The notes beneath the pieces were generated by a model that had not been told where the DNA came from, searched no databases, and was given only the letters and a program-made list of their open reading frames with translations. A DNA stretch of 56,337 nt, from positions 1 through 56,337 of the forward strand of contig JAHJUI010000001.1 of NCBI GenBank assembly GCA_018829185.1, given 5' to 3'. This document shows positions 47,496 to 56,313 of the stretch, in pieces. Position 1 is the first letter of the stretch. Each line of letters starts with the position of its first letter. Source of the DNA: Nanobdellota archaeon. Lineage in GTDB: Archaea; Nanobdellota; Nanobdellia; SCGC-AAA011-G17; PNOQ01. The position numbers were made by a program, and so were the translations under genes.

Positions 47496-47878
47496 AAAGA
47501 GGATTCATGAAAACAGTAGAAGCAACATTTGCAGTAGTTTTATTTTTAGTATTTTTAGCTTTTCTAACATTAAATCAATACAAAGCACAACCAGAACTAG
47601 TACCGCAAGATGTTACTTTAATACAAGATACAGTTTTTAATGAAATACAAACAAATCCAGTTTATAGAGCAAACGCATTAAGTTTAGAACAACTAGAACT
47701 AAATCTTTTTATTAATTCAACAGTTCCAGAAAGATATAACCATAACATAACAGTATGTGAAGTGGGTCCTTGTCAACCTCTGGCAATAAACACTAAAGAA
47801 GAAATATATGTAGACACATTAGTTATCTCTAATACCACTAAAACAGCTTATTTAACATTATACCTTTGGCAAGAATAA
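47489..47878 (+). CDS. pilus-locus pilin-like protein
   Basis: MVKRGFMKTVEATFAVVLFLVFLAFLTL. Confidence 0.65.
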   Translation: MVKRGFMKTVEATFAVVLFLVFLAFLTLNQYKAQPELVPQDVTLIQDTVFNEIQTNPVYRANALSLEQLELNLFINSTVPERYNHNITVCEVGPCQPLAINTKEEIYVDTLVISNTTKTAYLTLYLWQE

Positions 47879-47913
47879 TAATCTTTATAAGTAAAATCGA
47901 ATTCTTGAAATGA

Positions 47914-48663
47914 ATGAGCCCAACAAAAAAAGGAATACACTTTACAGAAGAAATAATTTATCCCTTGCCGCTAACAGTTGAGATGGCACTCAATGCAATT
48001 TACACTGTTTATGGTTGTGGGTCATGGACAAGTTATGGGCATATTTTACACCACCTTATGGGGGACATTGGCGTAAAATATAAATTTGCAGACGCAAATA
48101 TTTTAGATCTTTCTGAATTTGAAAAAATGAGTCCTGGTGATGAACCTGTTCATGGTGGCAAAATAGCAATTAAAAGCCCAGTAGAATTCAACGATTTCAG
48201 GAAACTTCCTTCAAAAACAGAATTAGTTTTACTTTCAGTTGTTCCAGGGAGGATAAGCAATTTAAGGGGGGATCATGGAGAAATAGTGAAAGAGATAGAG
48301 GACTTAGAAAGCAGAACAGGCGTAATTGAATTTATATTGAAAAAACTTAGAGACCCTAAAACAGATCCAAGCATGGTACATGATGCATTGACTAAAGCCC
48401 AGTCTGCCTTAGTGTACCTTCGTTTAAGAGGTAAAGAAAAAGAACCAATAGCTGACAAAATAAAAAGAAAACTTGAAGAATATCAAAGAGTAAGAGACCT
48501 TGAAATAAGAATAGAAAGACCACACGAAATAGTTAAAAGTGCAGACCTTTCCAATATTAGCTTTAGACCAACTTCAGACAGATTAATTCTAGGTGTTGAC
48601 TACGTAGTTGATGAATTCATTGCAGAAGAAGCATTAGAAAAATTAGTTAATTGTTTTTCATAA
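47914..48663 (+). CDS. hypothetical protein
   Basis: 249-aa ORF. Confidence 0.6.
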   Translation: MSPTKKGIHFTEEIIYPLPLTVEMALNAIYTVYGCGSWTSYGHILHHLMGDIGVKYKFADANILDLSEFEKMSPGDEPVHGGKIAIKSPVEFNDFRKLPSKTELVLLSVVPGRISNLRGDHGEIVKEIEDLESRTGVIEFILKKLRDPKTDPSMVHDALTKAQSALVYLRLRGKEKEPIADKIKRKLEEYQRVRDLEIRIERPHEIVKSADLSNISFRPTSDRLILGVDYVVDEFIAEEALEKLVNCFS

Positions 48664-50512
48664 ATTCATAAATCAAATCAACATTATCAACAATCTTACA
48701 ATTAAATCCTTCTGGAAAATATTTCAAATAATGGCTCCAAGCATATCTTTGATCTAAAAACACAACAACGCCCATATCAGTTTCACTTCTAATACAACGG
48801 CCGGCATTTTGAAAGGTTTTAATAAAAGCAGGAAAGAAATAACCATAATCCATACCCTTTGCAAATTTGATATCATAATATCTAATTAGTTGTTCTGTTT
48901 CTAAATCTGGTTTACCTAGAGGCAATCCAACAACAATTACCCCCTTTAATAAATTACCAGGAAGATCAATTCCTTCTCCAAAACTGCCTCCAGAAACGCC
49001 CAAAAGAATAGCCCCTTCTTCTTTAAAAGATTTAAATTTTTCAATTAATTTTTCCCTATCATTTTTATTTAATTCAGGCAATTCATTTATAATATTCCGT
49101 TTAGTCAAACCATGCAAAAAAACAAAAATATCATCCCTTAATTTATAACTGGGGAAAAAAACAGCAACATTCCCATTTATTGCCTCAACTACTTTATTAA
49201 TATTTTCAGCAATTTCTTTATACATTTTTTCACTTCTCATAGTAAACTTAGTAGAAGTTTTAGGAACAATCAAATTCAATCTGTTTTCGCTAGGAAATGG
49301 ATTTTCATAATCAACTTTTATCACATCATCAAATCCCAATAAATCATCATACATATCAATTGGCCAAAGAGTGCCAGACATGCAAATAACTGAATGAGCA
49401 TTCTCTATAATTGGTTTTGTTAAAAAACTTGGATCTAAACATCTATAACCTAACGAAGTAAAAGGTTTGTTATTCTTTGAAAAACCTCTAGTTAAAATCC
49501 TTGCAAAACCTTCATCAGGACCAGTCCAAGCTTCTAAGAAGTGAGCTACACCTCCAATATAACTCCTTTTTTTCTCTTCCCTCACAGCATCTGCAATAGA
49601 TTTAAACTCAACAATTAATTTTTCATAAGCATCAATTCTTTCAACTTCATCAAAAAATTCTTGTCTTTCTATTAACCCCTCATTTTTCTGTAAAGGAATA
49701 TTTTTACTAAAATTTAAAATAATTTCTTTAATTTCTTTAAAAATTGGTTCTAACTCTTGATTAAATTGTCTAGCTTCATTTATTGCCCCATCTAAATTAA
49801 AAGTACTTAAATTATTTGTAAGTAAATCTCTACATTTACTTGGCAGATTATGTGCCTCATCAAAAATAATAATACTTTGACTTAATTCTTTATTCATTTT
49901 TTTAAACAAACTGTCTCTGATACTAGGAGAAAGCATATGATAATAATCCCCAATAATCACATTAGCTTTTTTACCAATTTCAGTACTTATTTCGTAAGAG
50001 CAAAACTTTTTATCTTCACAAGCTTCACAAACCTCTTGAACATGCCTTGGTTTTTCTTTTAATTCATCTAATAACAATTGTTTTTGAAGTATTTTGCTTC
50101 CATTTTGAATATTTTGATAGAACTCACAAATTTCTTTATCTTTTACTTCTTTACAATATTCTGCAAACTCATGACTGCCCAATAAATCAGTTCCAGAAAC
50201 AGGACACATCCACTTCTTTCCAATAAAATCAACAGCTTTAAAATCAATTTTATATTTATCTTTAATTTCCTTTAAAGTTTCAACAGCAATATGGTGCTGA
50301 GTATGTCTGGGAGTTAAGAAAAAAACAGTTTTATTATTTTTAATAGCATATTTTAAAGTTGGACCCAAAACACCAGCAGTTTTTCCAACTCCTGTTGGGA
50401 CATGTGCAAGTACGTGTTTCTTATATTTCACTGCTTTATCAACTATCTTAATAAAGTTATCTTGTGCGTTCCTTATATTTTCATAAGGGAAAAGAAAATC
50501 CTCTTTATTCAT
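48647..50512 (-). CDS. XPD/DinG-type FeS superfamily 2 helicase
   Basis: HVPTGVGKTAG, DEAH (IIIFDEAHNLP), CEACEDKKFC cluster ligands, QNAGRCIRSETD. Confidence 0.93.
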   Translation of the reverse strand: MNKEDFLFPYENIRNAQDNFIKIVDKAVKYKKHVLAHVPTGVGKTAGVLGPTLKYAIKNNKTVFFLTPRHTQHHIAVETLKEIKDKYKIDFKAVDFIGKKWMCPVSGTDLLGSHEFAEYCKEVKDKEICEFYQNIQNGSKILQKQLLLDELKEKPRHVQEVCEACEDKKFCSYEISTEIGKKANVIIGDYYHMLSPSIRDSLFKKMNKELSQSIIIFDEAHNLPSKCRDLLTNNLSTFNLDGAINEARQFNQELEPIFKEIKEIILNFSKNIPLQKNEGLIERQEFFDEVERIDAYEKLIVEFKSIADAVREEKKRSYIGGVAHFLEAWTGPDEGFARILTRGFSKNNKPFTSLGYRCLDPSFLTKPIIENAHSVICMSGTLWPIDMYDDLLGFDDVIKVDYENPFPSENRLNLIVPKTSTKFTMRSEKMYKEIAENINKVVEAINGNVAVFFPSYKLRDDIFVFLHGLTKRNIINELPELNKNDREKLIEKFKSFKEEGAILLGVSGGSFGEGIDLPGNLLKGVIVVGLPLGKPDLETEQLIRYYDIKFAKGMDYGYFFPAFIKTFQNAGRCIRSETDMGVVVFLDQRYAWSHYLKYFPEGFNCKIVDNVDLIYEFMKNN

Positions 50513-50558
50513 ATGATTTAGAATTCTAGTTAGTTTATAAAGTTAATTAGTGTGTTTG

Positions 50559-51320
50559 TCATAATGATAGTATAATAGTTAACAAACCTAAACCCCAACA
50601 ATACCAAGCAAAGTAATGAAATTTCTTATTAATAACTAACTTCATCAACAATTTCAATGAAATATAACCAAATACAAAAGAAAATATAAAACCAATTAAT
50701 AAATCTAAATTAAAAACAACATTAGAACTTTCAAGTAAAGTAGCACCTAAAATAGCTGGAATAACAAGTAAGAATGAAAATTTAAACACTTTAACTTTAT
50801 CAACACCTTTTAACAAACCCATACTAATTGTTGCACCACTTCTAGAAATTCCAGGAATAATAGCTAAACCTTGCATCAATCCAATCCAAATACTATCCCA
50901 ATAACTTAGTTTCTTATTGCTCTCTCTTCTCTCAGAGAAAAAAAGCAAAGTTCCTGTAACTAACAAAGCAATTCCAACAACAGTTAAATTAGAAAAGAAA
51001 CTTGCAAATAAATCTCTAAAGGTAAATCCAATAGCTGCAGTAATAATTGAACCAATTATAATAAACAAAGATAGTTTTCCATACTCGGATTTAAAATCAA
51101 AAGTAAAAAATGCTTTAATAACTTTTACAATATCTTTCCAGAATACAATAAAGATAACTAAAAGAGTTGCAAAATGCAAAAACACATTAAATGAAACATC
51201 TGGGTTCAAACCAAACCAATTCTCAATAATTGCCAAATGTCCACTAGAAGAAACCGGCAACCATTCTGTAATGCCTTGTATTGCTCCAAGTATTGCACTT
51301 TGTAATAAAGTCATAGTCAA
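50559..51320 (-). CDS. uppP: undecaprenyl-diphosphate phosphatase family (UppP/BacA)
   Basis: GAIQGITEWLPVSSSGHLAI and PGISRSGATIS. Confidence 0.95.
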   Translation of the reverse strand: MTMTLLQSAILGAIQGITEWLPVSSSGHLAIIENWFGLNPDVSFNVFLHFATLLVIFIVFWKDIVKVIKAFFTFDFKSEYGKLSLFIIIGSIITAAIGFTFRDLFASFFSNLTVVGIALLVTGTLLFFSERRESNKKLSYWDSIWIGLMQGLAIIPGISRSGATISMGLLKGVDKVKVFKFSFLLVIPAILGATLLESSNVVFNLDLLIGFIFSFVFGYISLKLLMKLVINKKFHYFAWYCWGLGLLTIILSL

Positions 51321-51432
51321 ATTTAGAATTCTGTGTTTTAAAAAAGTTGTGGAAAAGCAGGAATAACATCACTATGACAACAATGACAACCACGCAAGAA
51401 TGATTTATAAATGAAAACTTGTTATTTATTGT

Positions 51433-52332
51433 ATGGATAAACAAATAATAAATGACTTTGTAGATTATACATCAACAAAACAAATAGCAAGGAAATATAA
51501 TTTAGATTTAAAATATATAAGGACGTTATTGATAAATCAACTAGGGAAAGAAAAGTATCTTAAAATTGCCCATACAATAGGGGCAAAAACTGTTTCTAAA
51601 AAATTGAAAGATCCCTCTTACAGAAAAAATTATTCTGAAAAAATGAGCAATTCTGTTTCAAAATCAATAAAACAAAAAATGAAAAATAAAAATTTTAAAG
51701 AAAAGTGGCTTAAGAAATCTAATGAAGCTTCTAAAAAAGGACTTTCTAAAATTAACTTTCTTTTAGAAACAAATGAAGAGTTTAGAAAAAATTGGGTTAA
51801 GAATTGTTCAAAAGGTGGAAATAAAACTTACAAACTTAAAAAAGGAGCATTTGATATAAATAATTTAGAAGCCAGAAAAGAAGGTTCATTAAGAGGTTTA
51901 CAAAACACTTGTAGAAACAAAATAGGCCCTAAAAATGAAAAAATGTATAATCATTTTGAAAAAAGCATAGCTAATTTAATATTAAAATCTGGATATAATT
52001 ATGAATATGAAATAATCTTCAAAGATAAAAATCCAAATGGATTCATAAGCTGTGATTTTAAGCTAATTGGAATAAAAAATGAAATATTGATTGAAGTAAC
52101 TTGCTGGGACAAATTCAAAGAAAAAGCAATTAGCCTAAACAAAAAATTTATTATTTTGAAAAAACAATTAAAAAACTTTGAATATATAGTGGTAGCGCCC
52201 ACTAAAAGATTTAGCGAACGTTATTCTGAATTTTTAAATCCAGAGATTAATTGCTTAAGTTATTATGAATTTAAGAATAGATTGAATATGATAGCGGGAG
52301 TCAGATTTGAACTGACGACCTCTGGGTTATGA
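51433..52332 (+). CDS. putative PD-(D/E)XK-like nuclease; 3' end runs antisense into tRNA-iMet
   Basis: SCDFKLIGIKNEILIEVTCWDK core-like pattern; Lys-rich helical N-terminus. Confidence 0.5.
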   Translation: MDKQIINDFVDYTSTKQIARKYNLDLKYIRTLLINQLGKEKYLKIAHTIGAKTVSKKLKDPSYRKNYSEKMSNSVSKSIKQKMKNKNFKEKWLKKSNEASKKGLSKINFLLETNEEFRKNWVKNCSKGGNKTYKLKKGAFDINNLEARKEGSLRGLQNTCRNKIGPKNEKMYNHFEKSIANLILKSGYNYEYEIIFKDKNPNGFISCDFKLIGIKNEILIEVTCWDKFKEKAISLNKKFIILKKQLKNFEYIVVAPTKRFSERYSEFLNPEINCLSYYEFKNRLNMIAGVRFELTTSGL

Positions 52333-52397
52333 GCCCAACGGGCACTCCTAGTTGGACATTTAGCTCAATGAAGGGCTAAATTCTGCCCCATCCCGCT
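52292..52397 (-). tRNA. initiator tRNA-Met(CAU) with 31-nt D-loop intron (52352-52382)
   Basis: A1-U72 AGCGGGA/TCCCGCT, GGG-CTCATAA-CCC, BHB GGGC/GTCC, intron hairpin ATTTAGC/GCTAAAT. Confidence 0.92.
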
Positions 52398-52484
52398 ACA
52401 ATTATGAAAAATTAGTCCTTTTTAAAGCTTTTTAAATCAAAAACTTTTTATACTTAAATTATTAAAAAATAGGGAGGTGATACA

Positions 52485-52649
52485 ATGGCAAAAAAAGGAA
52501 AATTCCCAACATTTGCATGGATAGTTTTAGTGTTAGGTATCTTGTGGTTATTAGGAGAATTAGGGATATTTGCAGCAAGCGTACCATGGTTACCAATAAT
52601 TTTAATAATAGTTGCAATTGGTTGGCTTGTAGATCGCTATAAAAAATAA
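52485..52649 (+). CDS. small two-TM membrane protein
   Basis: MAKKGKFPTFAWIVLVLGILWLLGELGIFAASVPWLPIILIIVAIGWLVDRYKK; SD GGAGGTGA; below track cutoff. Confidence 0.75.
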   Translation: MAKKGKFPTFAWIVLVLGILWLLGELGIFAASVPWLPIILIIVAIGWLVDRYKK

Positions 52650-52722
52650 TTTTTTCTTCTTTTTTATTATTTTAAAGAACATTAGAAACCTTTAAAAACA
52701 AAAATCATGCCTATTTTTTCAT

Positions 52723-52806
52723 GCCGAGATCGCATAATCTGGTATTGCGCAGGATTGCTAATCCTGTTTCCTTATGGATATCTGGGTTCAAATCCCAGTC
52801 TCGGCG
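52723..52806 (+). tRNA. tRNA-Ser(GCU), intronless
   Basis: GCCGAGA/TCTCGGC, CAGGA-TTGCTAA-TCCTG, long variable arm, G73. Confidence 0.95.
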
Positions 52807-52852
52807 TTTAACAACTTTTATAAACAATTTCTAATTCTATTTTATTACCAAA

Positions 52853-53314
52853 ATGAAAGAATATGTTAAATCAATATTAGCAACAGTTTTAGTTCTAGCA
52901 GGTTTAACAGTAGCCATTAAGGGATCAAATTTTGCATATTCAGCACTTGTGGACAGAAGGGTTTCTAAAACAAGAACAGGGATGATTATGAATGCCCTTA
53001 GAGAAACAATGGGCACAGAAAACAATACATTAAGTTTAGAAAACGTTGTAGTTAATTATGGGAGCGGGTGGACAGGAAAATTTTATGCGGATCTAGAAGT
53101 TCAGTTTGTAGATTATCCACCATCAAGAAATTCAGAGAAGGATTATATCAGAATAACTGCCGATGTAAGAGGGAGCGAAAAAGAATATATTTACAAGGCA
53201 GAAGTAACTCCTTTGGGAGACATTAGGATAACAAATCCCGAAGCACCACCCCACATTGACCTTTCTAGATCACTTGAGAAAGCATTAGGAATAGAACAAG
53301 TAACTTCTTGGTAA
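52853..53314 (+). CDS. hypothetical membrane-anchored protein
   Basis: 153-aa ORF with N-terminal TM. Confidence 0.6.
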   Translation: MKEYVKSILATVLVLAGLTVAIKGSNFAYSALVDRRVSKTRTGMIMNALRETMGTENNTLSLENVVVNYGSGWTGKFYADLEVQFVDYPPSRNSEKDYIRITADVRGSEKEYIYKAEVTPLGDIRITNPEAPPHIDLSRSLEKALGIEQVTSW

Positions 53315-53428
53315 ACATTTAAAAATAAAAATCATGCCTATTTCTTTGTGTAAAAATCATTTAATCTGGTGTAGAATAGGATTGTTAGTGCCCCAGTATA
53401 TATAGATTAAAATCCAGTTCTCGGCGTT
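53313..53428 (+). pseudogene. decayed duplicate of tRNA-Ser(GCU) and its upstream region
   Basis: AAAAATCATGCCTATTT...TTTAATCTGGTG..AATAGGATTGTTAGT...TCTCGGCGTTC mirrors 52690-52809. Confidence 0.75.
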
Positions 53429-53429
53429 C

Positions 53430-54047
53430 TTAATCCACAAAGATAAATTCATTAGGATAACCCTTCTTTAGAACCCCATTTTCCATATTTAAGAGGGGAA
53501 TATAATTATGTAACAATCTTAATTGTGTTGTTAATCTAAATGAAAAACTTTCAATGATGCAATTTTTTCCAAACCATAATTCTAGCATTGGGACTATTTT
53601 TCCGTTAAATATTTCCATTGTTTCTTTCCCTTGGCCACCGTCCATTATAAAAGACCAAATTAGTTGACCGTCCCTTTCCCCAAGAAAGCTCTCATAAAAA
53701 TATTCAGTATTTTTTGTTTTAGTTTTCATTTCCTTTTTAAATTCTTCAATAAAAGTTTTTTTTGTAATACCAATTTTAAACTTAACAATATAAAGCTGCC
53801 TTGCAGGCAAACTAGAAGTGCCATATCTTGAAGTGTCAAGATAAGCAAAATAATTTAGTAAACCTTCTTGTTCTAGCTGTTTCCTCTTCCTATTTACAGT
53901 CATAACAGCTATTTTTGTTGCTTTTGCTATCTTGTTATCAGATACTCTAGGATTTTTTACCAATTCCTTTACGATTTTGACTTCTTTTTCGTCTAATTTT
54001 CTCATTTTATTGATTTTTTTAGTTCTTTTATAACATTTTATAGGCAT
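53430..54047 (-). CDS. Lrp/AsnC-like transcriptional regulator
   Basis: LDEKEVKIVKELVKNPRVSDNKIAKATKIAVMTVNRKRKQLEQEGLL; true start may be internal MRKLDEK. Confidence 0.8.
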   Translation of the reverse strand: MPIKCYKRTKKINKMRKLDEKEVKIVKELVKNPRVSDNKIAKATKIAVMTVNRKRKQLEQEGLLNYFAYLDTSRYGTSSLPARQLYIVKFKIGITKKTFIEEFKKEMKTKTKNTEYFYESFLGERDGQLIWSFIMDGGQGKETMEIFNGKIVPMLELWFGKNCIIESFSFRLTTQLRLLHNYIPLLNMENGVLKKGYPNEFIFVD

Positions 54048-54079
54048 AACTTATATAAATAACTTTCGATACTAATAAT

Positions 54080-54100
54080 TATGGTATATTAACTACCATA
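54080..54100. promoter_or_regulatory. operator-like inverted repeat in divergent promoter
   Basis: TATGGTA-TATTAAC-TACCATA. Confidence 0.5.
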
Positions 54101-54112
54101 TGGAGGTTAAAG

Positions 54113-54328
54113 ATGAACACAATTACAATATCTGGAAAAGGAGAATATGGTTCAATACTTTTTGCTAAAGGAGAAGGCAGAGAAATTTATTACGGATCAA
54201 GGGGTAATGGCCTTGAAGATTTAACACCTGACGATTTTTCAAGAGTTTCAATGGATGATTTAGATGTAAGGAAGATTGGAGACACTTTTTACGAATTTTT
54301 TCCAACAGAAAATCAAGGGAGCACTTAA
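54113..54328 (+). CDS. hypothetical protein
   Basis: 71-aa ORF with SD TGGAGG. Confidence 0.55.
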   Translation: MNTITISGKGEYGSILFAKGEGREIYYGSRGNGLEDLTPDDFSRVSMDDLDVRKIGDTFYEFFPTENQGST

Positions 54329-54329
54329 A

Positions 54330-54965
54330 ATGGATTTAAGCGAAATAATGGAAATAGTTGGTACAGAAGTTAATGCTAGGGAGTTTTTAGAAAAAGCTCT
54401 TAAAGCAACTGAAGGAAGCACAGGGGTTCAAAGATTAGTTTATGGACTTTATCTTGCAGCTTCAACAGACCCTTTAACTAAAGTTCCTAACAGGAGACAT
54501 TTTAATGAAAGGCTTGAAGATGAAAGAAGGTTAAGCTATCAGAATGGACTGGGGGTTATATTATTTGACATAGATAATTTCCATGAGTATAACAGAAAAA
54601 ATGGAGAATCTCAAGGAGATATTGCTTTATCAACTGTTGCAAGAATTATCGCAGAGCAAACAAGGTTTGAAGATGTTATTAGATATGGTGGAGAAGAAAT
54701 TTTAGTTCTGTGCCCTGGGGCGGGTTTAGATGAAACTAAAACTGTTGCTGAAAGAATAAGGGAAAGTGTAGAATCTCAACAAATACCTTTTGCATATTTT
54801 GACAAGGATATTTTTCCTTTAGATCCCGGCTATGAACATGTCACAGTTACAGCAGCAGTTTCTACATTAAATAGGGGAGAAAGCGATATAGTTAAAGCAA
54901 TTATAAAAGCAGACAAAAAATTAGGGGAAGGAAAAGAAATAGGGAGGAATAAAGTTTATAGTTAA
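54330..54965 (+). CDS. GGDEF-family (diguanylate cyclase-like) protein
   Basis: DPLTKVPNRRHFNERL, LFDIDNFHEYNRKNG, VIRYGGEEILVL. Confidence 0.92.
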   Translation: MDLSEIMEIVGTEVNAREFLEKALKATEGSTGVQRLVYGLYLAASTDPLTKVPNRRHFNERLEDERRLSYQNGLGVILFDIDNFHEYNRKNGESQGDIALSTVARIIAEQTRFEDVIRYGGEEILVLCPGAGLDETKTVAERIRESVESQQIPFAYFDKDIFPLDPGYEHVTVTAAVSTLNRGESDIVKAIIKADKKLGEGKEIGRNKVYS

Positions 54966-54966
54966 A

Positions 54967-55407
54967 ATGAAAAAAATAGATTTAACCAAATTCGAAACAG
55001 TTTTATACTGTCCTAGCAGAGAAGATGGTTCAGAGACCGTTATAGTAGACAACGGGGTGGATGAAGTAGAAGAATGTAGCAGGAAGGGGTTGGATATCAA
55101 ATTAAGCGAACTTGAGTTACAAAAGTTTGTTATTAAAAGGAGATTTGGGCTTATACCAGAAATCTATATTCTAAAACCAAAAAGAGGACTAGCAAAATCC
55201 AATGGAAGCCAGGTTAGAATAGGAAAAAAATCTTACCCAAGAGTTTTTTATTCTCCATTTTATGATTCTTTATTCGATGAATCTTTTACCAAGCTTGGCA
55301 GTTTAAGGTATTTGGAAACTGATGGAATCAGAGTAAGAGAAGTAAGGGACGATATGAGAAAACTTAACTTCAAGAAAGGAAGATTATATGAAATAACTGC
55401 AGCCTAA
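54967..55407 (+). CDS. hypothetical protein
   Basis: 146-aa ORF directly after GGDEF gene. Confidence 0.55.
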   Translation: MKKIDLTKFETVLYCPSREDGSETVIVDNGVDEVEECSRKGLDIKLSELELQKFVIKRRFGLIPEIYILKPKRGLAKSNGSQVRIGKKSYPRVFYSPFYDSLFDESFTKLGSLRYLETDGIRVREVRDDMRKLNFKKGRLYEITAA

Positions 55408-56168
55408 TTTTTTATTTCTTTTGTTCTTTTTATTTCTAAATCAAAACTTTCAACTAATTTTTTAATCTTTTCTTTCTCAGTTCCTAACCCTTTCCAATCT
55501 AAAATAACTAAATCAGCTTTTTTAGAATTTCTTTCAATCATTTGCTTTAACATTTCTTCATCTAAGTCTTTTAAATTATATTTAGCACAAACATGACCGA
55601 TTGCAATACTTCCATCTAAAATTATTTTCTTAAAATTTGGAGTATGATGTAAACCTCCAATTCCAATGGCAGTTCTAAATTCTTCCCCTTTCCAATTCAA
55701 TAAAACTCCGATAACTTCTGCAATTACTTTTCCGGCTTCTTTATTTAACCAAGCATCTTCATTACTGCCTATTTCAATAAACATGCAAGGTTTTTCTAAA
55801 TAAGGGCCATGATGAGTCACTTCTTGCACAACTTCAAAACCTCCTAATTTCCTTTTCTCAAGTTCAATCAAAGCTTTTTTCAAATACCCCGCAGGGGCAA
55901 CACATAATTCCCTGTCCCTGCCACCAAGTTCAGCTTTTCCAAAATTTCCAGGAGCATGAACACTTAAAGAATTAACTTTAGCTTGACTTTCGTGCTTTGT
56001 AGCAAAAATAAACATATCAGCATTAATTTCCTTATCAATATTTTCACAATTATAACTTTTCTCATCTCTTAAAACATATTCAATTCTTTTCTCATCTAAA
56101 CAAGAAGCAATATTCATTCCTGCTTTATCTTGTTTTGAAATAATCACAACAATTTCCATAGAATTCAT
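55404..56168 (-). CDS. dtdA: D-aminoacyl-tRNA deacylase (archaeal DtdA/GEK1 family)
   Basis: SVHAPGNFGKAELGG, VTHHGPYLEKPCMFIEIGS, IGGLHHTPNFKK. Confidence 0.93.
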   Translation of the reverse strand: MNSMEIVVIISKQDKAGMNIASCLDEKRIEYVLRDEKSYNCENIDKEINADMFIFATKHESQAKVNSLSVHAPGNFGKAELGGRDRELCVAPAGYLKKALIELEKRKLGGFEVVQEVTHHGPYLEKPCMFIEIGSNEDAWLNKEAGKVIAEVIGVLLNWKGEEFRTAIGIGGLHHTPNFKKIILDGSIAIGHVCAKYNLKDLDEEMLKQMIERNSKKADLVILDWKGLGTEKEKIKKLVESFDLEIKRTKEIKN

Positions 56169-56170
56169 TA

Positions 56171-56313
56171 AAACAAAACTCTTTATTTATCTTTCGAAAC
56201 AAGCTCTGGTGCAACCCTTAAAAAAGTAATTAAAAATTAATTGCTTTCTATCTAAATTGTAAGCAATTAATTTGCTTATCAATTCCACTTTTTGGGTTGC
56301 AAAAGTTTTGTTT
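56171..56313. repeat. nested palindromic element
   Basis: AAACAAAACT/AGTTTTGTTT, TGCAACCC/GGGTTGCA, AAATTAATTGCTT/AAGCAATTAATTT nested concentrically. Confidence 0.75.

Noticed and set aside
51433-52332. C-terminal IAGVRFELTTSGL as genuine protein sequence
   Set aside because: It is the antisense translation of tRNA-iMet, a familiar annotation artefact; the native C-terminus is uncertain.
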